From the NCBI RefSeq assembly GCF_030317105.1, contig NZ_JASZYG010000005.1, positions 372,001-436,000 on the forward strand: 64,000 bases of DNA. Reading direction: 5' to 3'. This stretch comes from Variovorax brevis (GTDB taxonomy: Bacteria > Pseudomonadota > Gammaproteobacteria > Burkholderiales > Burkholderiaceae_C). Made by a program: the position numbers and the translations under genes. Of this stretch, positions 26,228 to 32,987 are shown in pieces. Within the stretch, counting starts at the first letter, position 1; each line of letters starts with the position of its first letter. The notes beneath the pieces were generated by a model. It ran no database searches. It worked only from the letters and a program-made list of their open reading frames with translations, and had not been told where the DNA came from.

Positions 26228-26878
26228 TCAGTCACTGGCCAGCATGCCGCGCTCTTCGATGAAAGCCACGACCTCGGCCACGCCCGTGAGCGTCTTGAGG
26301 TTGGTCATCACGTAGGGCTTCTTCTTGCGCATGCGTTGCGTGTCGCTTTCCATCACCGAGAGGTCGGCGCCCACGTAGGGTGCCAGGTCGGTCTTGTTGA
26401 TGACGAAGAGGTCGCTCTTGGTGATGCCGGGCCCGCCCTTGCGCGGGATCTTCTCGCCGGCCGCCACGTCGATGACGTAGATCGTCAGGTCGCTCAACTC
26501 CGGGCTGAAGGTGGCGGCAAGGTTGTCGCCGCCGCTCTCCACGAACACCACGTCCGCATCGGGAAAGTCCACCAGCATGCGGTCGATGGCTTCCAGGTTG
26601 ATCGATGCGTCTTCGCGAATGGCCGTGTGCGGGCAACCTCCCGTTTCCACGCCCATGATGCGTTCGGCCGGCAGCGCGCCCGCGACGGTCAACAGGCGCT
26701 GGTCTTCCTTGGTGTAGATGTCGTTGGTGATGGCGACAAGGTCGTACTTGTCGCGCATCGTCTTGCAGAGCATTTCGAGCAAGGTCGTCTTGCCCGAGCC
26801 GACCGGGCCGCCGATGCCGACCCGAAGGGGCGGGAGTCTCTTGGTGCGGTTGGGGATGTGGTGAAGGGCGGAGGACAT
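26228..26878 (-). CDS. ureG: Urease accessory GTPase UreG
   Basis: A 216-residue SIMIBI GTPase with P-loop GIGGPVGSGKTTLLE near the N-terminus, the metal-binding CPH in VETGGCPHTAIREDASIN, and VFVESGGDNLAATFSP. UreG uses GTP to deliver nickel to the urease active site with UreF, UreD and UreE. Last gene of the urease set in this orientation. It is separated from ureF by about 90 bases containing two hairpins, whereas the other accessory genes are tightly packed. Confidence 0.96.
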   Translation of the reverse strand: MSSALHHIPNRTKRLPPLRVGIGGPVGSGKTTLLEMLCKTMRDKYDLVAITNDIYTKEDQRLLTVAGALPAERIMGVETGGCPHTAIREDASINLEAIDRMLVDFPDADVVFVESGGDNLAATFSPELSDLTIYVIDVAAGEKIPRKGGPGITKSDLFVINKTDLAPYVGADLSVMESDTQRMRKKKPYVMTNLKTLTGVAEVVAFIEERGMLASD

Positions 26879-26897
26879 GTTTGCCTAGCGACGAGCC

Positions 26898-26930
26898 GCC
26901 TCTAGCGAGGCAAGCGCCCCCTCGGGGGGC
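26898..26930. repeat. Two adjacent strong hairpins between ureF and ureG, probable dispersed intergenic repeat
   Basis: GCCTC-TAGC-GAGGC (26898-26911) is followed by GCCCCC-TCG-GGGGGC (26916-26930), then AGCGAATACACGAAGTG and GAGCGTGGGGGTT. I recall similar CCCCCTCGGGGGGCAGCGA elements scattered between genes in Variovorax and related genera, so this is probably a REP-like copy. It could weaken transcription or stabilise messages at the ureF-ureG junction. Confidence 0.65.
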
Positions 26931-26968
26931 AGCGAATACACGAAGTGATGAGCGTGGGGGTTCATGTT

Positions 26969-27664
26969 TTAGCTTCTGAAGAGGCGGGAATACTGGGTTT
27001 CGTGGCGCGAAGACAGGATGGCAAGCATCGGGGAAAAGGCTTGGCGCTCATCATCGGACAAGGCCATCGCCCGCTCTACCGCGTCGGGAATTTCGGCGGC
27101 CAGGCGCCCGAGGATGCGCTGGCCGGCGCTCTGGCCGAGCGGCACCGCCTTGACGGCCGCGCCGGTCATGTTCTCGGCCCAGCCGAAGGCGAAAGCCAGG
27201 CAGCCGTCGCGCACCGTCGCGTTGGCGCGCTCCGCCGCAAAGGCGAAGGCCACCGGGTAGGTGATGGGCAAGCCGTCGAACATCGCCGCGGCGTCTTCGT
27301 GATGGAGCTTGAGCCATTCGAGAAAAGAGCGGCCCATCTGTTCGGTCTGCAGCAGGAACTCGGATGTTTCGCGCGTTTGCAGCACCCACGCGTTGAGCGC
27401 ATGGACGCGTGCCCGGTCCACCGCGCGCCACGCCGCGATGGCCTGTGCGACCACGGCCAGGTCGCCGCGTGCAAGGCTCAGGTGCAGCTGGTCGACGAGC
27501 CAGTCCGCGGCAGCCGCTTCGTGGGTGACGCCGGCCAGTTCGACCGCCGACTCCACGCCTTCGGAATACGAGAAGCCGCCGACGGGCAACGCCGGCGAAG
27601 CGAGCCAGATAAGTTGCAGGAGGCTGGATGCGGGCTGCTCGCGGGGCGGGTCGTCAGGCATCAA
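26969..27664 (-). CDS. ureF: Urease accessory protein UreF
   Basis: A 231-residue helical accessory protein. LLQLIWLASPALPVGGFSYS and SEGVESAVE near the N-terminus are the UreF hallmark. The C-terminal part contains SDDERQAFSPMLAILSSRHE, and the protein ends with YSRLFRS as usual. UreF binds UreD and UreG and controls nickel delivery. Its start overlaps the ureE stop by four bases. Confidence 0.94.
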   Translation of the reverse strand: MMPDDPPREQPASSLLQLIWLASPALPVGGFSYSEGVESAVELAGVTHEAAAADWLVDQLHLSLARGDLAVVAQAIAAWRAVDRARVHALNAWVLQTRETSEFLLQTEQMGRSFLEWLKLHHEDAAAMFDGLPITYPVAFAFAAERANATVRDGCLAFAFGWAENMTGAAVKAVPLGQSAGQRILGRLAAEIPDAVERAMALSDDERQAFSPMLAILSSRHETQYSRLFRS

Positions 27665-28266
27665 TGCGAATGTCCGTGGCCGTGGGAGTGATCGTGCAAG
27701 TGGTCGTCGTGATCGTGGTCATGGCCGTGTGAATGCGATCCGCCATACGCGTCAGGATGCAGCACCGGTCCGACGGGTGCCGCGCCTTCATGGGCGCCGT
27801 GCGCGTGTCCGTGGCCCCCATACGCCCCGCCTTCCGGCTCGAAGGCTTCATTGGCTTCGCGCACGATCAGGTGCATCGAACGCAGCATGCCTGCCAGCAC
27901 ATGGTCCGGCTCGATCTTCAGGTGATCGGGCTTGAGCTCGATCGGCACGTGGCGGTTGCCCAGGTGGTAGGCGGCACGTGTCAAGTCGAAAGGCGTGCCG
28001 TGCTGCGTGCAGTGCGTGATGACCAGCACCGGCTGCGGCGCGGCGATGACGCGCACGAGCGAGCCGTCTTCCGCAACCAGCACGTCACCGCCGCGCACGG
28101 ACGTGCCGCGGGGCAGGAAGACGCCGATCTGGCGGCCTTGCGAGTCGGTGACATCGAAGCGGCTTTTCTGGCGGACGTCCCAGTCGAGTTCGATGGTCGA
28201 TGCGCGCTTGATCAGCACGGGCGCGAGGCCCTTGCCTTGGGGCATGAGTTTGTTGGCAGTGAGCAT
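27661..28266 (-). CDS. ureE: Urease nickel metallochaperone UreE with histidine-rich tail
   Basis: A 201-residue protein. The peptide-binding N-terminal part (LTANKLMPQGKGLAPVLIKR; RQIGVFLPRGTSVRGGDVLV) and the metal-binding part with Tyr-His-Leu-Gly-Asn-Arg-His (YHLGNRHVPIELKPDHLKIE) are clear. The C-terminal ~50 residues are very rich in His and Asp, with about a dozen His in the last 26, a common nickel-storage extension. Met at 28266 is the family start; upstream in-frame sequence belongs to the toxin-antitoxin promoter. It is separated from ureC by the SHOCT gene and the oppositely oriented toxin-antitoxin pair. Confidence 0.95.
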   Translation of the reverse strand: MLTANKLMPQGKGLAPVLIKRASTIELDWDVRQKSRFDVTDSQGRQIGVFLPRGTSVRGGDVLVAEDGSLVRVIAAPQPVLVITHCTQHGTPFDLTRAAYHLGNRHVPIELKPDHLKIEPDHVLAGMLRSMHLIVREANEAFEPEGGAYGGHGHAHGAHEGAAPVGPVLHPDAYGGSHSHGHDHDHDDHLHDHSHGHGHSH

Positions 28267-28272
28267 GGGGTC

Positions 28273-28315
28273 TTGATCGACTGGGAGAAGCGCTGATAAT
28301 ATAACAACCGTTATA
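28273..28315 (+). promoter_or_regulatory. Promoter and candidate operator of the AbrB-Doc toxin-antitoxin operon
   Basis: TTGATC (28273-28278) and GATAAT (28295-28300) are spaced 16 bases apart. TATAAC-AACC-GTTATA (28300-28315) is an exact inverted repeat over the -10 end, 17 bases before the antitoxin start. AbrB-type antitoxins commonly repress their own promoter, so this is the likely site. The same stretch lies 7-49 bases upstream of ureE on the other strand. Confidence 0.6.
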
Positions 28316-28331
28316 ACTTCAGGGGGCGTCA

Positions 28332-28559
28332 ATGGCCACAGTCAAGCTCACACAGGTCGGCAATTCCGTCGGCGTCATTCTTCCAAAGGAAATGCTGACA
28401 TACATGAAGGTGGAAAAGGGCGACACGCTCTTCGTGAGCGAGGCGGCCAACGGAGGGTACACGTTGACGCCATACGATCCTGACCTCGCGGAACAGTTGA
28501 AACTGGGCCGCGAGTTCATGCGCGAGTTCCGCGACACGTTCCACCAGTTGGCCAAATGA
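28332..28559 (+). CDS. AbrB/MazE-family antitoxin
   Basis: A 75-residue protein. Residues 1-47 form a swapped-hairpin AbrB-like DNA-binding domain (KLTQVGNSVGVILPKEMLTY; KGDTLFV). The rest (LAEQLKLGREFMREFRDTFH) is a helical tail that should bind the toxin. AGGGGG precedes the ATG. The stop overlaps the toxin start by four bases (ATGA), the usual coupling for toxin-antitoxin pairs. Here the partner is a Doc-like toxin rather than MazF. The pair sits inside the urease cluster in the opposite direction. Confidence 0.85.
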   Translation: MATVKLTQVGNSVGVILPKEMLTYMKVEKGDTLFVSEAANGGYTLTPYDPDLAEQLKLGREFMREFRDTFHQLAK

Positions 28560-28948
28560 GCGAGTGGCGATGGGTAGATCGGCGCTCGCTGTTGTTGCTG
28601 CATGAAGAGAGTCTTGCAGAGCACGGCGGTGCGCCAGGTATTCGCGACGAGGGCCTGCTGAAGTCGGCGCTGGCTCGTCCGCTCAATCTTGTGGCTTATG
28701 GGGAGCCGGACCTTGCCGAACTTGCAGCGGCGTATGGGGTCGGAGTTGCAAAAAACCACCCGTTCGTCGATGGAAACAAGCGGGCTGCATTCCTTGCGGT
28801 TGGCTTGTGCCTCGCGCTCAACGGGCACCGGCTGGTGGTTTCCCAAGCCGAGGCGACATTGACCGTGTTGGCGGTGGCCGCCAGTGAGATCGATGAGCCT
28901 GCCTTTGCGGGCTGGATTCGCGAGCATATGCAGCCACGGCAACGCTGA
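28556..28948 (+). CDS. Doc-family toxin (Fic fold)
   Basis: A 130-residue death-on-curing-type protein. The Fic motif HPFVDGNKRAAFLAV (about residues 64-78) has the full catalytic His, Asp and Gly-Asn-Lys-Arg set. LLLLHEESLAEHGGAPGIRD and EGLLKSALARP are typical Doc N-terminal sequence. Doc proteins phosphorylate elongation factor Tu and so stop translation until neutralised. The motif is intact, so the toxin is probably active. It is coupled to the AbrB-like antitoxin by a four-base overlap. The 20 bases to the SHOCT gene hold no clear terminator. Confidence 0.85.
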   Translation: MSEWRWVDRRSLLLLHEESLAEHGGAPGIRDEGLLKSALARPLNLVAYGEPDLAELAAAYGVGVAKNHPFVDGNKRAAFLAVGLCLALNGHRLVVSQAEATLTVLAVAASEIDEPAFAGWIREHMQPRQR

Positions 28949-28968
28949 AATCATTCAACGAGCCTGCC

Positions 28969-29847
28969 TCATACCCGGCTGAGCAACTCCGCCTTCTTGT
29001 TGGCGAATTCTTCGTCGCTGAGGATGCCCTTGGCGCGCAGGTCGGCGAGGCGTTCGATGGTGGCGAAGATGTCCTGCTGGTTGCCCGTCGGGGCGTTGTT
29101 GCCGTTGCCGTAGTTGCTGCTGCTGACGGCGGCTGGTTGTTCGTTGAACGCAGGCGCCGGCGGTGCCACGTAGGGCGCCACGCCATCGACCGAAATCACG
29201 GGCAAGCTCGCCACGTCGATCAAACCATACTGGCTGTTGAAGCTCAGCGTAGCGCCGTACGACTGCTGCTGCCCGAAACCACCGATCTGATGATCGAGCG
29301 TGTCGTACACCGTGACGCGGCCGTTGACTTCGATGGCCAGGCGCCGCGCCTGCGCAAAGTAGGCGTATCGAACGCCGTTCTGCGCGCCGGTGCTGTTCGG
29401 AAAGCGCAGATCCGAAGGCCACCAGTCGTTGCTCGTGCCCGGCACGAACAGGCTGTTGGCACCGAAGCCGCCGCTGCCTTGCTGCTGGCTGTTGCCGCCG
29501 CCATAGCTGGTCTGCGCCTGTCCGCTGTTGTAGCCGTTGCCTTGGCTCTGCGACTGGAAGCTGCCGGTGCGCACCAGATCGGGCTGGCTCGCCACCAGGT
29601 TCGACAGGTCGTTGCAAAGGCCGTCCACGCGGCCCTTCAGGTAGTTGTTGAACATGTCCGACAGCATGATCATGCCGCCGCGCATCCACTGGCCGGAGCC
29701 GGAGAACTCGGGGTGGTTGAACTGGGCCTGGCTGCCGTTGCCGTTGATCACCGAGTCCAGCATGCTGAGCGTCGCATCCACGCTGAAGCCGTTGCGCTGC
29801 GCGATGTCGTTGATGACCTGTTGGCCGGCGGGGGAGAGTTGTCGCAT
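28969..29847 (-). CDS. SHOCT-domain protein with low-complexity middle region
   Basis: A 292-residue protein with no signal peptide. The N-terminal ~75 residues are predicted helical (QLSPAGQQVINDIAQRNGFS). A Gln/Gly/Ser/Asn-rich stretch covers residues about 95-135. The middle part (VRYAYFAQARRLAIEVNGRV) looks beta-rich. The C-terminus is a SHOCT domain (IFATIERLADLRAKGILSDE, EFANKKAELLSRV), a short helical hairpin often found at the ends of unrelated proteins. It lies 69 bases downstream of ureC and is read in the same direction, so it may be transcribed with urease; its role there is unknown. Confidence 0.75.
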   Translation of the reverse strand: MRQLSPAGQQVINDIAQRNGFSVDATLSMLDSVINGNGSQAQFNHPEFSGSGQWMRGGMIMLSDMFNNYLKGRVDGLCNDLSNLVASQPDLVRTGSFQSQSQGNGYNSGQAQTSYGGGNSQQQGSGGFGANSLFVPGTSNDWWPSDLRFPNSTGAQNGVRYAYFAQARRLAIEVNGRVTVYDTLDHQIGGFGQQQSYGATLSFNSQYGLIDVASLPVISVDGVAPYVAPPAPAFNEQPAAVSSSNYGNGNNAPTGNQQDIFATIERLADLRAKGILSDEEFANKKAELLSRV

Positions 29848-29878
29848 GGAGTGTCAGGTCGAAGGGGAGGGGGCGCGA

Positions 29879-29907
29879 TTGTCGGGCTTCGACAAGACAC
29901 TGTCTTG
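29879..29907. promoter_or_regulatory. Overlapping hairpins between ureC and the SHOCT gene
   Basis: TTGTCG-GGCTT-CGACAA (29879-29895) and CAAGACA-C-TGTCTTG (29893-29907) are both exact inverted repeats and share three bases, so only one can form at a time in RNA. They start about 10 bases past the ureC stop. No U-run follows, so a plain terminator is unlikely. A protein binding site or processing signal is possible. Confidence 0.5.
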
Positions 29908-29916
29908 ATGCGGTCT

Positions 29917-31635
29917 TTAAAACAAGAAGTAACGCTGCGTCATCGGCAGCGAGGTCGCCGGCTCGCACACCAAAAGGGTGCCATCGGCACGCACCGCATA
30001 GGTCTGCGCATCGATCTCCATCTTGGGCGCGTAGCTGTTGTGCACCATGTGCTGCTTCTGCACGCCGCGGATGTTGCGCACGGCGCTCAGCGTCTTCTTC
30101 AGGCCGTAGCGCTCGCCCACGCCCGCCGCCATGCCGGCCTGCGAGAGGAAGGTGAGGGAACTCTTGGCCAATGAACCGCCGAACGAGCCGAACATCGGCC
30201 GGTAGTGCACCGGCTGCGGCGTGGGGATCGACGCATTCGGGTCGCCCATGGCCGCCATCGCAATCGTGCCGCCCTTGATCACCGCAAAAGGCTTCACGCC
30301 GAAGAAGGCCGGCTTCCACACCACGAGGTCCGCCCACTTGCCGACCTCGACGCTGCCCACTTCATGCGAGATGCCGTGCGAGATGGCCGGGTTGATCGTG
30401 TATTTGGCGATGTAGCGCTTGGCGCGGAAGTTGTCGTGGCGTTCGCTGTCGCCGGGCAGCTTGCCGCGCTGGCCCTTCATCTTGTGGGCGGTCTGCCAGC
30501 AGCGGATGATCACTTCGCCCACGCGGCCCATGGCCTGCGAGTCGGAGCTGAACATGCTGATGGCGCCCAAGTCGTGCAGGATGTCTTCGGCAGCGATGGT
30601 TTCCTTGCGGATGCGCGATTCGGCAAAGGCCAGGTCTTCGGCGATGCCGGCGTCGAGGTGATGGCACACCATGAGCATGTCGACGTGTTCGTCGAGCGTG
30701 TTCACGGTGTAGGGCATCGTCGGGTTGGTGGACGAGGGCAGGAAGTTCTGCTCGCCCACCACGCGCAGGATGTCGGGTGCATGGCCCCCGCCCGCGCCTT
30801 CGGTGTGAAAGGCGCACAGCGACCGGCCCTTGCACGCCGCAATCGTGTTCTCCACGAAGCCCGATTCGTTGAGCGTGTCGCTGTGGATCGCAACCTGCGT
30901 GTCGGTGTCGTCCGCCACGTCCAGGCAGTTGCTGATGGCCGCGGGCGTGGTGCCCCAGTCTTCATGCAGCTTCAGGCCGATGACGCCGGCGTTGACCTGC
31001 TCGTGCAACGCGGCAGGCAGGCTCGCATTGCCCTTGCCGAGAAAGCCGAGGTTCATCGGAAATGCATCGGCCGCTTGCAGCATGCGCTCGATGTGCCACG
31101 GACCCGGCGTGCAGGTGGTCGCAAAGGTGCCCGTTGCGGGGCCGGTGCCGCCGCCGAGCATGGTGGTCACGCCCGAGGCCAGCGCCTCCTCGATCTGCTG
31201 AGGGCAGATGAAGTGGATGTGGCTGTCGATGCCGCCGGCCGTCACGATGTTGCCTTCGCAACTGATCACTTCCGTGCCCGGTCCGATGACGATGTCCACG
31301 CCCGGCTGTACGTCGGGGTTGCCCGCCTTGCCGATGGCGACGATGCGCCCGTCGCGCAGGCCGATGTCGGCCTTGACGATGCCCCAGTGGTCGATGATGA
31401 GCGCATTGGTCATGACCGTGTCGACGGTGCCTTCGGCGCGCGTGCGCTGCGATTGCGCCATGCCGTCGCGGATGGTCTTGCCGCCGCCGAACTTCACTTC
31501 CTCGCCGTAGCCGCCGGCGCGCAGGGTGTAGTCCTCTTCGACTTCGATGACGAGGTCGGTGTCGGCCAGGCGCACGCGGTCGCCAACCGTCGGGCCAAAG
31601 ATTTCGGCGTAGGCACGCCGTCCAATGGTGGCCAT
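29917..31635 (-). CDS. ureC: Urease alpha subunit (catalytic)
   Basis: A 572-residue amidohydrolase, close to the usual 567-573. Metal ligands H139 and H141 lie in GGIDSHIHF. The lysine that becomes carbamylated is K222 in GVIGLKLHEDWGTTPAA. The mobile flap contains MVCHHLDAGIAEDLAFAESR, with the Cys and His near the substrate. It hydrolyses urea to ammonia and CO2 with two nickel ions. It overlaps nothing but abuts ureB directly (UreB stop and UreC start are adjacent). Confidence 0.98.
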   Translation of the reverse strand: MATIGRRAYAEIFGPTVGDRVRLADTDLVIEVEEDYTLRAGGYGEEVKFGGGKTIRDGMAQSQRTRAEGTVDTVMTNALIIDHWGIVKADIGLRDGRIVAIGKAGNPDVQPGVDIVIGPGTEVISCEGNIVTAGGIDSHIHFICPQQIEEALASGVTTMLGGGTGPATGTFATTCTPGPWHIERMLQAADAFPMNLGFLGKGNASLPAALHEQVNAGVIGLKLHEDWGTTPAAISNCLDVADDTDTQVAIHSDTLNESGFVENTIAACKGRSLCAFHTEGAGGGHAPDILRVVGEQNFLPSSTNPTMPYTVNTLDEHVDMLMVCHHLDAGIAEDLAFAESRIRKETIAAEDILHDLGAISMFSSDSQAMGRVGEVIIRCWQTAHKMKGQRGKLPGDSERHDNFRAKRYIAKYTINPAISHGISHEVGSVEVGKWADLVVWKPAFFGVKPFAVIKGGTIAMAAMGDPNASIPTPQPVHYRPMFGSFGGSLAKSSLTFLSQAGMAAGVGERYGLKKTLSAVRNIRGVQKQHMVHNSYAPKMEIDAQTYAVRADGTLLVCEPATSLPMTQRYFLF

Positions 31636-31941
31636 CTATAGCTTTCCTTGAACGAGGCCGCGAAAGCCGTAGACGATGCGGTCGCCCGCGAAATCGCACA
31701 GTTCCACCGTGCGTTGCTGGCCCGGCTCGAAGCGCACGGCCGTGCCGGATGCGATGTTCAGCCGCATGCCGCGAGCCGCTTCGCGGTCGAAGCCGAGCGC
31801 GCCATTGGTCTCGGCAAAGTGATAGTGCGAGCCAACCTGGATCGGGCGGTCAGCGGTGTTTTGCACGACCAGCGTGACGGTGCGCCGGCCGGGGTTGAGC
31901 GCGTGCTCGCCGTTGTCGGTGAGGAGTTCGCCGGGGATCAT
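31636..31941 (-). CDS. ureB: Urease beta subunit
   Basis: A 101-residue small structural subunit starting MIPGELLTDNGEHALNPGRR, with VGSHYHFAETNGALGFDREA typical of UreB. It forms the trimer core with UreA and UreC. The gene ends directly before ureC and starts three bases after the ureJ stop. Confidence 0.97.
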   Translation of the reverse strand: MIPGELLTDNGEHALNPGRRTVTLVVQNTADRPIQVGSHYHFAETNGALGFDREAARGMRLNIASGTAVRFEPGQQRTVELCDFAGDRIVYGFRGLVQGKL

Positions 31942-31944
31942 GTG

Positions 31945-32553
31945 TCAGGCCACCTGCGTGAGGAGCGCAACACCGAAAACCGCCACCGCGCCACCGGCCA
32001 CGCGCGGCAAAAGCGTGCCGCGCTGGCGCAAGGTCCATCCGATGGCGATGCCTGCGACGTGCAGCAACGCGGTCGCCAGCACCATGCCGGCCACAGCCAA
32101 AGGAGCACTGCTGTCACCCGACAGTTCGTAGCCGTGCGCCACGCCATGGAACAACGCAAAAGCGCCGACCGCAGCCGCCGCAACCGGGCCCGGCAGCCGC
32201 AAGCGCGTGGCAACCAGCAGGCCGATCACCAGCAGCGACGCCGCGATCATCGGCTCGACCCCCGGCACCTGCAGGCCGCCCAGCCCGAGCAGCGCACCGG
32301 CGAGCAGCATCGCCGCAAAGCCCAGCGGCGCCCATAACAGGTCACGCGCACCGCGCGCAGCCAGGGCGCTCCACAAGCCGACGCCGACCATCGCGGCCAG
32401 ATGGTCCATGCCGATGAAGGGATGCACGAAACCCTGCACGAAGCTGGCCGCGTGATGGGCCGCACCATCGACACCGACGTGGGCCGAGGCAGCAAGGGGC
32501 AGGGCGGTAGCGGCGGCAGTCAGGGTCGCAAGGGCAAGGCGTTGGATGCGCAT
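31945..32553 (-). CDS. ureJ: HupE/UreJ-family membrane protein, probable nickel permease
   Basis: A 202-residue membrane protein with a signal-like N-terminus (LALATLTAAATALPLAASAH) and about six hydrophobic segments. The diagnostic HPFIGMDHLAAMVGVGLWSA and FALFHGVAHGYELSGD carry the conserved histidines of HupE/UreJ metal permeases. It probably brings nickel into the cell for urease. It lies between ureA and ureB, an order known in Burkholderiales. Confidence 0.93.
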   Translation of the reverse strand: MRIQRLALATLTAAATALPLAASAHVGVDGAAHHAASFVQGFVHPFIGMDHLAAMVGVGLWSALAARGARDLLWAPLGFAAMLLAGALLGLGGLQVPGVEPMIAASLLVIGLLVATRLRLPGPVAAAAVGAFALFHGVAHGYELSGDSSAPLAVAGMVLATALLHVAGIAIGWTLRQRGTLLPRVAGGAVAVFGVALLTQVA

Positions 32554-32589
32554 CAGGAAGTTCTCCAGCGTTGTTGTTGTTCAGGCCGT

Positions 32590-32892
32590 TCAGACAATGG
32601 GTTGGTGCACCGTCACGAGCTTGGTGCCGTCCGGGAAGGTCGCTTCGATCTGGATGTCCGGGATCATCTCCGGCACGCCGTCCATCACGTCGGCGCGGGT
32701 GAGCACGGTGCGGCCCTCGCTCATCAGCGCCGCCACGCTCTTGCCGTCGCGTGCGCCTTCCATCACGGCTGCCGAGATCATGGCGACGGCCTCGGGGTAG
32801 TTCAGCCGCAGGCCGCGTGCGCGGCGGCGTTCGGCGAGCAGGGCGGCTGTGAAGATCAGCAGCTTGTCTTTTTCTCGGGGTGTGAGTTCCAT
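32590..32892 (-). CDS. ureA: Urease gamma subunit
   Basis: A 100-residue protein starting MELTPREKDKLLIFTAALLA, with NYPEAVAMISAAVMEGARDG and PDIQIEATFPDGTKLVTVHQ, matching UreA along its full length. It is the first gene of the leftward urease operon. The usual ureD gene is not found upstream; the divergent transporter-kinase gene is there instead. A weak promoter may be read on the minus strand as TTGCAT and TAACGT, with the -35 box inside the inverted repeat at 32925-32939. Confidence 0.97.
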   Translation of the reverse strand: MELTPREKDKLLIFTAALLAERRRARGLRLNYPEAVAMISAAVMEGARDGKSVAALMSEGRTVLTRADVMDGVPEMIPDIQIEATFPDGTKLVTVHQPIV

Positions 32893-32924
32893 GGGGTCTG
32901 ACGTTATCGGCTGCTTTGCGTGAA

Positions 32925-32977
32925 TGCAACAGTCGTGCCTTCCATGGCGAATGCGGCGGGTCGGCACGACTGTTGCA
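32925..32977. promoter_or_regulatory. 15-bp perfect inverted repeat in the ureA / sensor-kinase divergent promoter
   Basis: TGCAACAGTCGTGCC (32925-32939) and GGCACGACTGTTGCA (32963-32977) are exact inverted repeats with a 23-base spacer. The gap between the two start codons is only 95 bases. The ureA-proximal arm overlaps a possible -35 (TTGCAT on the minus strand), and the other arm ends 10 bases before the kinase GTG start. It is likely a paired operator for a dimeric regulator, possibly the LuxR-type response regulator encoded at 36428. An RNA hairpin is the alternative. Confidence 0.75.
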
Positions 32978-32987
32978 CCGTATCGGC

